Shown one piece after another: positions 45,901 to 54,314 of a DNA stretch of 64,000 nucleotides. Both the position numbers and the translations under genes were made by a program. Source of the stretch: Hemicentrotus pulcherrimus (Eukaryota > Echinodermata > Echinoidea > Camarodonta > Strongylocentrotidae); contig BEXV01001406.1 in assembly GCA_003118195.1 (NCBI GenBank), positions 9,816 through 73,815 of the forward strand. The letters run 5' to 3'. A model generated the notes under the pieces. The model saw only the letters and a list, made by a program, of their open reading frames with translations, made no database searches and was not told where the DNA came from. How positions within the stretch are numbered: the first letter of the stretch is position 1; each line of letters opens with the position of its first letter.

Positions 45901-48900
45901 ATCCTCAGGTCGTGGGCTTTCTTTTTAATCACAATGACCTTCTCCTAGGTATTTTGGATAGCCTTGGGTACCGAGAGCCAGACACCCAATCATGTATAAG
46001 ACTACACCACAGATAAGTCTGAGTTGGATACCCTCCTGCTGCACCGTTCACCAGCTATATAATAGTTATGGAACCCTGCCACATCATTATCCACAAGAAC
46101 TCTTAACATAGTTCGAAAGAGGTTGATCATCGTGGTAGATAGTAAGATTGGTAGTTATCAGTTGTCACACGTTTGCTCTCTTCGTGTGACAACTGATCAA
46201 CTACCAATCTAACTCTTAACATGTGTGCATCCAAACATTATTCATAGTCTCCCATTTGCATTCATGGGTGTAGAACGGGTAATGCGCTGGATGACATTCA
46301 AGTATTCAAGAAACAAATATTCTTGCCGGTTGCTTGATATAAACACATGTACATAATATAGTAATGATACTGTGTCACTAAAAATGCATACCGTAATTCA
46401 TTTTGCTTTGAGTTTGGATTACCTAGTGATACACACATATATATACCATTGGATAGGTTTTTCCAGGAGTTACAAATCTGTCAAGAATTAAAAAGTATGT
46501 TGAGAAGGAACGTCATAAAACGGGCCCCTAAAAAAATAAGTTGGGTCACCATAAAAATACAATAATCATTATAATCTTCTATTTTTGGGGTGGTGTTTGG
46601 GGAATATTTGTGCAAAATGAAAAGTGTGAAACATTGTCTATTACATAGTACGGGATGTGGCTATAATTATTTGAAAAGATAAATATTGCCTTTTTCTCTT
46701 GGGCTCATGCATACCTCACATCTTACTGATTTGTTTTTATCACAGCTTATAGGTTGTAATTGGGATTGCCTAATCAATTGTTCGTTCTGGTGTTTGTAAT
46801 TATCCTGTAAATACTGGTTATCAAAAGCAAACAAATTTTCAGAATGGACTTTTATGCAAATATATCATATTATCTTCCTGGCAGTGCGTCACACAGCAGC
46901 TCTTTCAAGGAATATAATTACTTAGCCAGAGAAGATCCAGCCCAACATGCTGCCTTTCAGGAACTTATTCTCAAACTCAGAGAAGGTCAGTCCCATGTGT
47001 TGAATTTAGTGCTGTGTTTTAGTGGTTCACAATCAAACTTCAAATGCATACACTGTAGATCTGAATTGTATTCAAATGCATAGATTTGAAGAGATCTCAA
47101 GTATTTCTAGCAGCAGACATGTGCTAGACAACCTCAATCAGGTTGACTTCAAAATGCTTTTCTGCCACTAGTATCCAAAACAACCTCTCAGAAACAAGAC
47201 ATTAAAAACTTTAATTTTAGGATGTGGAATAAAAAATTAATAATGAGCTAATTCTGGTACGTATTATACTCGTCTATGTGTTTAGAATATTTTCTTCTTG
47301 TAAAGATCTATATTTACCTGTTACATAATAATCCCAAAATAGTATAGGCTGTTGTTGATGAATAATCCCTGTTGTACTAAAATCAAGACAGTTCATCACG
47401 TACACGTACATGTATGTTGAAATTTGGTGAAGAAAAAAATAATGATTTTGTACAGTTCTCCAGCTCTTGCTACCCTGAAGGCTTACATGTTCAGGGGGTG
47501 TTTTTTTAATGTTCAATGTAATGGGATTTCATTTCCTCCAAAATAATCTTTTTTGCTCTTAATTGTTGATATTCTTTTTCCTTTAGATGATGGTCCATCT
47601 TTACTTCAAGAGCCATTAGAAGCTATGTCAAAGATCACTGAGCATGCTCACAAGCTTGCGTTTGGAATCGTCTTCTTCCAGCTTCAACTTCAACTCTCAC
47701 AAGTTTCACAAATGGAGGTAAGAAAGCAGGGCTGCAAACCAGCCCCAGTATGGAGGAACATTACATTCTTCTCTTTTTCAGAATTTGTTTCTTTGTAGTA
47801 AAATAATAAATATAATAGTTTGTTCTTTATATAGCCCATTTTAGGACTGCAGGCCCTCTCAAGGCGCTTTACAGATATATTATTACCCCGGTCATCGGAT
47901 TCAGGCTTACCCGCACACAATGTATGCACATTTTTCACTCACTGGGGAGCAATCCGGCCAGACGTCTTTTTTACAAACGCACACTTGCTCATCTAACCAC
48001 ATTAACTTTCGCATCCTACCGGGTACCCATTTAACATTTGGGTCGAGAGTGGCCAATGTAGATCATTGTCTTACTAAAGGACATTAATGTTGCGGCGGGA
48101 CTTGAACCGCGGACCTTGTGATCCACAGTCTGGTGACGTATCCACTCGACCACAACACCTCTACGCGTGTAAAATAATTTTTTTTGTCTATTATGTTTTA
48201 AGAGAGTCCTATCAATGTTTTGGTTGGAGATTGGAAGGTATGGACAAGGAAGTGAGGGAAAATTTAGGATAGCCCTCAAACCAGATCCTTCTGGTATGTA
48301 CATGTAAATGAGCTGGATAGTCAAAAGATAAAGAAAGTCAACTGTTTGGAAAAACTAGGGTAGTTTCAAGATGAATACCTAATTTGTATCGTACACGTAC
48401 ATGACAAGTGTAATGAAATCAATATCATTGAAATCAACATTATCATCGACATTTTTTGTTTATTTTTGTTATTTGCCTGTTAAATGTTTATTTTAATTCA
48501 ATTTAATTATTTGAATTCTTGAAAACTTCAAACAAGTGAATACAATATTATATGTGAACACTGATACATAAATGTCTACCCAGTATGTACATCTCTCCAT
48601 TACCACTCCTATTTGCATGTCTTGTACTTTACATTCAGGTTTGGACTGATGAAGGAGGTATGCTTTCAGCTGATCTACCAACATTCAGTTTATCTCCTCA
48701 AGAATATATCACCAAGGTAATCTCAATCGAGGTTGGATTTGCCCATGATAAAAAAATACAAGTGAAATACAAAATGTTCAAAGTGAAATTTGACAAATCC
48801 TGTTTAAACGGAATGTGTTATTTTGCATAATTATGTTATTTTGGTATGAATTCAGTTACCAATATATTAGAAGGAGAGCTTATTGTATAGCACATAAAAT

Positions 48901-51900
48901 TAGTTTAAATGTTTTAGGTTTTAAGTATTTTTTTTTTTTAAATGGTCATTATTTGTCACGTCTCGGGCAAGTTTACAATGTTAATTTACAGCTCATGATC
49001 TAGAGCAGTGAATGATAGTACTGACATAGAAACAGAGACAAGTTACACGGTAGGTAGTTTGAAATGGAAATATTTCAAAGTGCTTTTTTTAATATCAAAT
49101 GGGTGCAGCAAAAATGTGTTTTCGAAGCTCAGCGCTACACATAATGCTTACACAGAATATGATATATTAAGGCAAGTCCATGGTCAGTTGATATGTATTC
49201 TAAATATTGTGCAGTTCTGAACATAATTCACTTCATATTTAATTCACTTCATATTTGGTATGATTTGAGCTCTTAGAAGCGCAATAACCTTAATACAAAT
49301 ACCAGATATATACATGGGTGTACTAAAATTTTGCATGTGGTTGCTAATGTATTGGACAGTGTACATGTACATTTGTATCTTGGCCTTTCCCAATAATATG
49401 GAGAGACATGTACATGTACATGTACATGTAAATCAGCAAAAATAAATAGGTGGAGATGTTGACAACATTGTTTGCATTTTCTGTGTAGATTGGTCAGTAT
49501 TTGATGACCCTACCCCAACAGCTTGAGACTTGTACAAGCCAGGATAACCCAGCCATGGAGAAGGCTTTAGAAGCTAGTCAACTACCATTCCCACCCTCAC
49601 CTGGTAAGTCAATCGTTTGGATCATGGGTGGATTTTTTATTTGTAAGTGACTGCTATTAAGAAAGCATGTGTATGCTTGTCAGTGAGCAACCAGGGGACC
49701 AGCAGCTTGAAAGGGACTTTGTAACATTTTTAAGATGAGAGATAGTGGTGCTAAGGTAGTGACTTCAATGCTAGATGTACACTTAAAGGTAATCTGAAAA
49801 TTTGAGTGAAAACGGACCATTATTCATGGTACAAATTGGATAAAACTGATCTGATCGATTCCTTAATTCTCCCAACTATATTATTACAATTTTATCACAC
49901 TTTAGGTGATTGCAAATCTCACAAAGCAATAAAATGTCTCTACATTCCATTCTAGACATTTAAGTGTTGACAGATTTTTTATAGCCTGTTTTATGTCTTT
50001 TTTTCATGGAAAAACGGTTGGGAAAATTCAAAAATGGTTGGGAGAATTTACTGTTAATCACTGTTAAAGGGTGCCTCACATCGACGCCTTCAAAGAAAAC
50101 CATAGATATCTTAATGGTTTGAGAATTTGTTCAGGAATTTTTGCATGACAGGGGTTAGTACAGTAAATGGAATATAGTAAGTAACATTTTATACAAAAAT
50201 TAAGCATTTTTTGTCATCAACCTTCAACAATGTTACCAAGTCACTTTAAGTCCCCTGCAAGGGACTTGGTAATGAGGATGCATGGCTCATTATCAAAGGG
50301 CACTAGTGAATCCACTAGATTTTGAACCCAGGTCCTCCCATCAACGAGACCCCTGCTTCTTCACTGAGCCTTCTCCCCTTCTTGAGGATCATCAAATGTA
50401 TATGTTTGTTTTGAAAGATCTACATGTATATTATGTATAAAATTCATAAAATTTATATAATGTTTTTCATTCTTTGTAATGGGTGTATCAACTTGTCAAG
50501 CCACATAAGCTTTTACTGATACGCCCTATTTTATTTTCCAATAATTTGTATTTAAATGTTATTCCTTTGTTTCACATACTTAAGTTGATTTGATATACAT
50601 TGTAAATGTTTATAACCTGTCTTTTGTTTTTACTGAATTTGAAATAAAATGGATCAATCAATCAATCAATCAATGTATTTAAGATAATAAATGTAAATGT
50701 AAGTACTGTATACAGTAAACAGTGTAGCTGTTTAGTAAAATATTAGTTGTTTCAGGAGTTTGGAACATTTCAGAAGTGTAGATTATTGGATGGTTACTGG
50801 ATTGTAGATCAAAAGGTTCATGGTTAAAATGAAGTCGATCCCTGCCACTGCACTAACGTCCTTTGGCAAGACATTAATTTAAGTTTGCCTCACTCCGCCC
50901 AAGTGAAGTGAATTGGCGCCAGTAGGTAATCATTCCTTGAATGCTTCAGCGCCTTCTTCAGGTCTAGAACTCGGTTTATAATCCAAAGCTTTTGGGAAGT
51001 ACATACAGACAGTATTAAATATGTGATATGTGGTTTCCAATAACTGATTACTGTTATTATTATTATTATTATTATTACTGACAGGTTCTCCAGAAGTGGC
51101 GCATCTCGCTGATTACTGGATTGGGTCTGTTGCCAGGGCAACCATGCATATGTATGTTGAGGTCATACTAAGGATCAATGAACTGACCCAACAGGCAACC
51201 AGACAGCTATCAACAGATATAGGTAAGGGAAAGCTCACAAAATGTCCGTTAGCATGACTGCCGCCCAACCGCTGTAGATCACAGCTTGCCTTCTTGTGAC
51301 TTTTCCTTCCCAGAGATGCCAGTTTTCAGGCAAAAGCCTGAATTCAAGCCCTGGCAACTCATCTCAGGCCATAGTTTAGGTTTTTTGTGTACAAATTGAC
51401 TAATTCTAGGTGATTTTCAGGCCCTCTGATCAATTCTAAGTGGTACCCCTGCCTTTTACATTTCTAGCAATTTTGAGACCCAAGTTTTGCATAAATTTGA
51501 CAGTCCCCTACACTATCACGCAATGTTACGTTATCTATTGTTGGGGCCTAAATTGAATGAAAATTGACATTTTGCATATATTTGTGTTGTGCCAAAATAC
51601 TGCTTTTAAATTGCTCTATGGCACTGCTAGTAGTGTCTTTCATTCATGCCTTTCTCCTGATCTTGTATGTTATGAAATTTAAAAAGATACATTCTTGAAG
51701 AAAAAGATACATCATACAAGCAAAGAAATATTAGATATGAATACAGTAGAGTACATAAGAGGTTAATAAAGCTGCAATAATTGCAAAAGGATTGATTTAG
51801 ATTTGACCTTTTTTCAATACACTATTTTGGGCCTTGCTGCTAAGAAACTTTTTTGGTAGAGATTGTCCTTCATGCCTTATTTTTAGAGTCTTTGAATTTA

Positions 51901-53632
51901 GCGAGCATATCTGATCTTTACCGTTCTTTTTGTGTTTTTATTTCTTTTAGATTATTTGTGCAATGTAGTTGATGCTCTTGGAATCCATCCATCTCAGAAT
52001 CTGAAGCATATTGAGGAACTTCTCAAGATGCCTCTCTCACAGTAAGTTTATACACAGACTTCTCCTATTGCTTCCTGCTGGGGAATTGCAAAGAAAATAT
52101 AGGGGTGTGCTTCCCAACTGAGTACGGAAGTATCATGGTCTAGTCAGAGATGCCAACCATGTACAATTGAATCATATTTAGTACGATAATAAGAGTGAAA
52201 TACGATAAAATAATATCACCTCTTAAAATAAGATTTTTCAACAACTAAAACAAAAACAAAACAAAATCTTTTTTAAACCCAGAAAAGCCGACTAAAACAG
52301 CGGAATCGCATAGAAACATGTTAAAAAATTTGCTTTACAATTTTCTCATTAAACTTTAATGAGCAAACATTTTACTTGACAGTACCAGTTAAACATTTTT
52401 TTTAGTGTCGATTTTTCGTAAAAATCCGATTTTTTTTTTAAGGTAGTCAGTCTGTTTTTTTTTATGTCAAGAGGTAGGCATCTCTGTCTAGTGGATGCAT
52501 CACTGGGTTGTGAATCACAATTGTTCCCCTGCAGCTTTAATGTCCTTTGGCAAGATATTAATCTACATTTGCCACTCTCCACCCAGCTGTTTTTTAAGGG
52601 TGCTGAAAGGCAGAAATTCCTTCAATGAATAAGGGCCTCATCAGCGAAATTCAGTTTGAGCTTGGGTAATAATATTACTGCAGGGCCTCAATAAACAAGA
52701 CCTATTAGTATAATGATAATTATTACTATTACTAGTATTTGTATCACTAGTATTATTACTATTACTACTACTATTATTATTATTATTACAACAGTAGAGT
52801 TTTCCATCTAGACCCCTCAACTCCTTGTCTTTAGTTTCTGCTTCAAATATTGTGCCAGATCGGAAGGTGTATTGTACACATTGTGTTGTCCATTGACGTG
52901 TAAATGAATCAAAACTTCACAAGTAAACAAAGGAATATGATTTTGACATTTCTCATGTTACTCTTTGGATTCATTAAATTATTGGAGCATTTGTGATGTG
53001 TATTTTATGTGTTTGTCTTCTTTCATCTTCCAGGCGTAACCTGGGGTGTGTTTCACAAAGATCCTAAGTTGAACTTATCTCTAAGTAGGACTTACCAATT
53101 ATGGAAAGCCATTAGCATCTATGAAAATACTTTTAAAACTTTATTTTAAATGGCATAAAATGTTAATTAGTAATGAGCATAGAAAGACAAGGAAATCAAG
53201 GTAGTACTAGCCACGACACCGTGTGTGTTGTCCCATATATAGCTTTCTGTGTACAGTGCTTGTTACTTTACCAAGACTCGGTCAAATTTATTATGATTTT
53301 GATGACTCCAAAACCTTGCAGTGCACACCAATACTTATATGCTACATGATCAACTGTTTCTTATCCTTTCCAAACCTTTTCTTTCACAATGCAATCGCAT
53401 AACCAGTACTATAGTTTATCTTTAAGGTTACTAATGGCTTTCCATAATGTTTAAGTCCAACTTAGAGTTAATTTCGACTTGGGATCTTTGTGAAGCAACC
53501 CCTTGGCCATGTGTTCTCTTTGATACATGTTCATCATCTTGTCTTTACTGCAGGTATGGTGAAGTGAAAGGAGTCATCCCAGACAGATTGATGCATGCTG
53601 TAGCCAGCATGAGGAGTGGAGCAGAGTCTTAG
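30976..53632 (+). CDS. COG7: COG7, conserved oligomeric Golgi complex subunit 7 (one exon missing)
   Basis: COG7 is a lobe B subunit of the COG tethering complex, needed for intra-Golgi retrograde transport and glycosylation. Exons: 30976-30981 (two ATGs), 32945-33037, 34746-34790, 35538-35678, 36323-36412, 36926-36994, 37612-37647, 38323-38443, 39582-39664, 39909-40019, 40533-40685, 41467-41518, 41894-42021, 42636-42710, 43717-43782, 44256-44424, [missing], 46843-46985, 47587-47717, 48639-48716, 49489-49603, 51085-51222, 51951-52041, 53554-53632. Human-like stretches are [50 protein letters not shown] and [11 protein letters not shown]. About 736 residues are visible; human has 770. The phase break (1 then 2) and absent human residues after TCGELL show one exon of about 105-110 bp is lacking. 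Introns 4, 5 and 13 start with GC. Confidence 0.93.
31200..31262 (+). repeat. GGGTA microsatellite in COG7 intron 1
   Basis: AAAGGGTAGGGTAGGGTAGG followed by GTGTATGAAAGGGTAGGGTA units. It is a short degenerate pentamer array, not a telomere. Confidence 0.85.
31556..32796. mobile_element. 1.24-kb terminal-inverted-repeat element made of CCAATAG subrepeats
   Basis: The left end CCCAGGTCGAAAATCCCATA is matched in reverse complement at the right end (reading CCCAGGTCGAAATTCCATTA inward from 32796). Between them, three blocks (31570-31795, 31895-32015, 32405-32775) consist of short ACCAATAGAAACCAATAGG-like units in both orientations. A less repetitive centre lies at 32020-32400. No transposase is seen, and TT on both sides is too short to call a target duplication. 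It lies in COG7 intron 1, about 0.6 kb after the ATG exon. Confidence 0.65.
33146..33339. repeat. 81-bp inverted repeat with 32-base spacer
   Basis: Arms 33146-33226 and 33259-33339 are reverse complements with two mismatches. The left arm begins ATGACTGACAAAGAAAGCGG and the right arm ends CCGCTTTCTTTGTCAGTCAT. It lies in COG7 intron 2 and would form a long hairpin in RNA or a cruciform in DNA. Confidence 0.95.
33845..34010 (+). repeat. Dispersed repeat family B, copy 1
   Basis: It shares the line TGAAATCCTTGCTTCTGATT, then GGTTATCAGCAGATTTGTCA and TTTGTCATTGAAAAAAG, with 59265-59372. It is MITE-like, with a CATCTGTGAAAAAATGACAG hairpin-like start, and lies in COG7 intron 2. Confidence 0.75.
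35090..35155 (+). repeat. tRNA-like SINE head fragment
   Basis: The plus strand reads like a degenerate tRNA: an A-box-like segment around AGTTGATAGAGCTGTGGTC, then 14 bases later a B-box-like GGTTCAAATTC. It lies in COG7 intron 3. It is not a functional tRNA because the acceptor stem is not formed. Confidence 0.5.
35221..35378 (+). repeat. CT microsatellite with a 60-base N gap
   Basis: Pyrimidine-only sequence of CTCTCTC type flanks an N run at 35259-35318. The gap is in the simple repeat itself, so the true repeat length is unknown. It lies in COG7 intron 3, about 160 bases before exon 4. Confidence 0.9.
37695..37868 (-). repeat. tRNA-derived SINE-like copy (family 1)
   Basis: On the minus strand the head contains AGCAGTGGTCTCGTAATCC and the B-box-like GAGTTCGAAACC. 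The body (GGTCCCTCGGAGAGGACC, TTGGTTGCTTACTTACA) is shared with 19990-20195. It begins about 50 bases after COG7 exon 7. Confidence 0.7.
38411..38667 (+). repeat. 36/40-bp tandem repeat seeded by COG7 exon 8 end and its donor
   Basis: Seven units beginning CTTGTTAGTGCATTCAACTC or CTTGTGAGTGCATTCAACTC, with starts spaced 40, 36, 40, 40, 36 and 36. Unit 1 is the last 33 bases of exon 8 plus the intron's first bases (CACTGG|GTGAGT). Units 3, 4 and 6 keep a usable GGTGAG donor. Reading through the first donor meets a stop codon in unit 2. Confidence 0.95.
38668..38744. repeat. Perfect 36-bp palindrome with 5-base loop
   Basis: Arms 38668-38703 (CTAGCTGAGATACACTGTAG onward) and 38709-38744 are exact reverse complements around the loop CACCC. 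It directly abuts the last unit of the exon 8-derived tandem repeat. Confidence 0.97.
38940..39132 (+). mobile_element. LINE 3' end with TTGAA repeat tail
   Basis: The line ending CAAAGATATATTTTAATAAA then CCTTGAATTGAATTGAATTG has the form of a non-LTR retrotransposon 3'UTR with a short tandem tail. It is truncated and lies in COG7 intron 8. Confidence 0.5.
39991..40245 (+). repeat. 50-bp tandem repeat seeded by COG7 exon 10 end and its donor
   Basis: Five units start AAACATTGCTTACAACATGG at 39991, 40041, 40091, 40141 and 40191 (period exactly 50), with a broken sixth. Unit 1 is the last 29 bases of exon 10 plus intron start. Every unit keeps an RGAGAG|GTAARA or RGAAAG|GTAAGA donor. Fifty is not a multiple of three, so only donor 1 (and possibly 4) keeps the frame. 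Confidence 0.95.
40373..40470 (+). pseudogene. Decayed partial copy of COG7 exon 11 and its acceptor region
   Basis: 40414-40470 (CCCATGGTAGATGAGCCTCT... CAGCCATCATTACCAA) aligns with exon 11 at 40567-40626 (CCTATGGTATGTGAGCTCCT... CAGCCATCACTACCAG). The preceding TGACCTTTGACCCAATTATG aligns with TGACATTTGACCTCATCTTG before the true exon. The first 36 exon bases are missing from the upstream copy, and its acceptor AG has become GAAGT. Confidence 0.7.
41475..41580 (+). repeat. 53-bp duplication of COG7 exon 12 end and its donor
   Basis: GAGATTCATCAAAAGCTTAG... GACAGGTAAGTCTT at 41475-41527 is followed at once by a second copy at 41528-41580 with two or three changes. Splicing from the first donor gives the conserved frame (VT|D). 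Reading on gives an in-frame TGA after GKS. Confidence 0.95.
44975..45612 (+). repeat. About 151-bp tandem array, five units, with DR1-type motifs
   Basis: The line GGTCAAAGGTCACAGGGCTC recurs at 44981, 45132, 45283 (degraded), 45427 and 45578. Units share CATTATGTATACAAAAATAG, CTTGTGATCG, GCCAAACTTGGGTCATGTAT and GAGCCAATGAACTGATTAGA. AGGTCAAAGGTCA (a perfect DR1 nuclear receptor site) is present in units 2, 4 and 5. The array lies in COG7 intron 16 next to GCCTCCGCTTCAAAGTAGCC, a palindromic sequence at 44847-44873. Confidence 0.9.
45851..45851. other. Single-N assembly join where a COG7 exon is missing
   Basis: It lies between exon 16 (ends phase 1) and exon 18 (starts with one leftover base). 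No sequence between 44425 and 46842 encodes the residues expected from human COG7 after TCGELL. Confidence 0.75.
46145..46210. repeat. 26-bp inverted repeat
   Basis: AGATTGGTAGTTATCAGTTG (continuing TCACAC) and its reverse complement (GTGTGACAACTGAT, then C, then AACTACCAATCT) are separated by about 12 bases, with one inserted base. It lies in COG7 intron 16/17. Confidence 0.9.
47815..48168 (-). mobile_element. tRNA-derived SINE-like element (family 2), fullest copy
   Basis: Reading the minus strand from about 48168, there is a class II tRNA-like head: A-box-like TGGTCGAGTGG, then GTCCGCGGTTCAAGTCCCGC with the B-box GGTTCAAGTCC. The body contains the 5375-5490 homology (CGGATAAGCC-like, AGCGCCTTGAGAGGGCCTGC). 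Related fragments lie at 50785-50940, 52495-52620, 55140-55330 and 5375-5490. It starts about 100 bases after COG7 exon 19. Confidence 0.75.
49640..50380 (-). repeat. Interrupted SINE-like family 1 copy
   Basis: 49646-49735 (GTGACTGCTATTAAGAAAGC, GAGCAACCAGGGGACCAGCA) and 50244-50372 (CAAGGGACTTGGTAATGAGG, GGGCACTAGTGAATCCACTA, CCCAGGTCCTCCCATC) are two halves of the family 1 body. About 500 bases of unrelated sequence lie between them, as if another element had inserted. Confidence 0.55.
50540..50675 (+). mobile_element. LINE-like 3' end with TCAA repeat tail
   Basis: GAATTTGAAATAAAATGGAT followed by CAATCAATCAATCAATCAAT has the form of a retrotransposon 3' terminus. It lies in COG7 intron 21. 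Confidence 0.45.
50785..50940 (+). repeat. SINE-like family 2 fragment (sense)
   Basis: TGGTTACTGGATTGTAGATC, AAAAGGTTCATGGTTAAAAT, CGTCCTTTGGCAAGACATTAA and CTCACTCCGCCCAAGTGAAG correspond to the reverse complement of the 48168-48030 segment. Confidence 0.65.
52145..52486. mobile_element. 342-bp hAT-like MITE with target duplication TCTAGT
   Basis: It begins CAGAGATGCCAACC and ends GGTAGGCATCTCTG; the outer ten bases CAGAGATGCC are a perfect inverted repeat. TCTAGT lies immediately on both sides (52139-52144 and 52487-52492). CAG...TGCC ends and an nTCTAGnn target are typical of hAT elements. The interior is AT-rich and non-coding. Another CAGAGATGCCAG at 51311 may mark a truncated relative. 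It lies in COG7 intron 23. Confidence 0.75.
53043..53502. mobile_element. 460-bp foldback element carrying repeat family A, copy 2
   Basis: The left end GGGGTGTGTTTCACAAAGAT (then CCTAAGTTGAACTTA) and the right end (reading TAAGTCCAACTTAGAG, GACTTGGGATCTTTGTGAAG, CAACCCC) are inverted relatives over about 60 bases. TTACCAATTATGGAAAGCCA pairs with TGGCTTTCCATAATG further in. The centre 53165-53425 is the shared family A sequence. It lies in the last COG7 intron and ends about 50 bases before exon 24. Confidence 0.8.
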
Positions 53633-53952
53633 ATAATGCTCAACACATCATAATCATTATATCTCTAGGAACATAGTAGAAAGGTCACTTGTCTAAAAAG
53701 CCTGGCATTCCTTGTACATTTCATATGTGGTGGAATGTGTTACACCACTGCCATCAACATTCCTGACACAAAATTTTAAGTCTTGAATTCGGACCTTTTT
53801 TTTCTGCATCTTGAAATGTTTTTATGAGAGTCCTCATTATTTTAACGGAAACAAAAACATCTGAGAACTTTTGTTTCTGATGCACTATGTAATGAAAAAG
53901 TCTTCTTTTATATTAAAAATAGTTTGCACAGATTTCACATATATTTATTAAA
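53633..53952 (+). other. COG7 3'UTR, first part, up to an N gap
   Basis: Non-coding sequence after the stop at 53630-53632. Its last 270 bases are related to 54478-54720 beyond the gap (see findings). Confidence 0.7.
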
Positions 53953-54314
53953 NNNNNNNNNNNNNNNNNNNNNNNNNNNNNNNNNNNNNNNNNNNNNNNN
54001 NNNNNNNNNNNNNNNNNNNNNNNNNNNNNNNNNNNNNNNNNNNNNNNNNNNNNNNNNNNNNNNNNNNNNNNNNNNNNNNNNNNNNNNNNNNNNNNNNNNN
54101 NNNNNNNNNNNNNNNNNNNNNNNNNNNNNNNNNNNNNNNNNNNNNNNNNNNNNNNNNNNNNNNNNNNNNNNNNNNNNNNNNNNNNNNNNNNNNNNNNNNN
54201 NNNNNNNNNNNNNNNNNNNNNNNNNNNNNNNNNNNNNNNNNNNNNNNNNNNNNNNNNNNNNNNNNNNNNNNNNNNNNNNNNNNNNNNNNNNNNNNNNNNN
54301 NNNNNNNNNNNNNN
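53953..54314. other. 362-base N gap
   Basis: Undetermined bases. Apparent open frames through the gap are artefacts of N translation. Confidence 1.
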
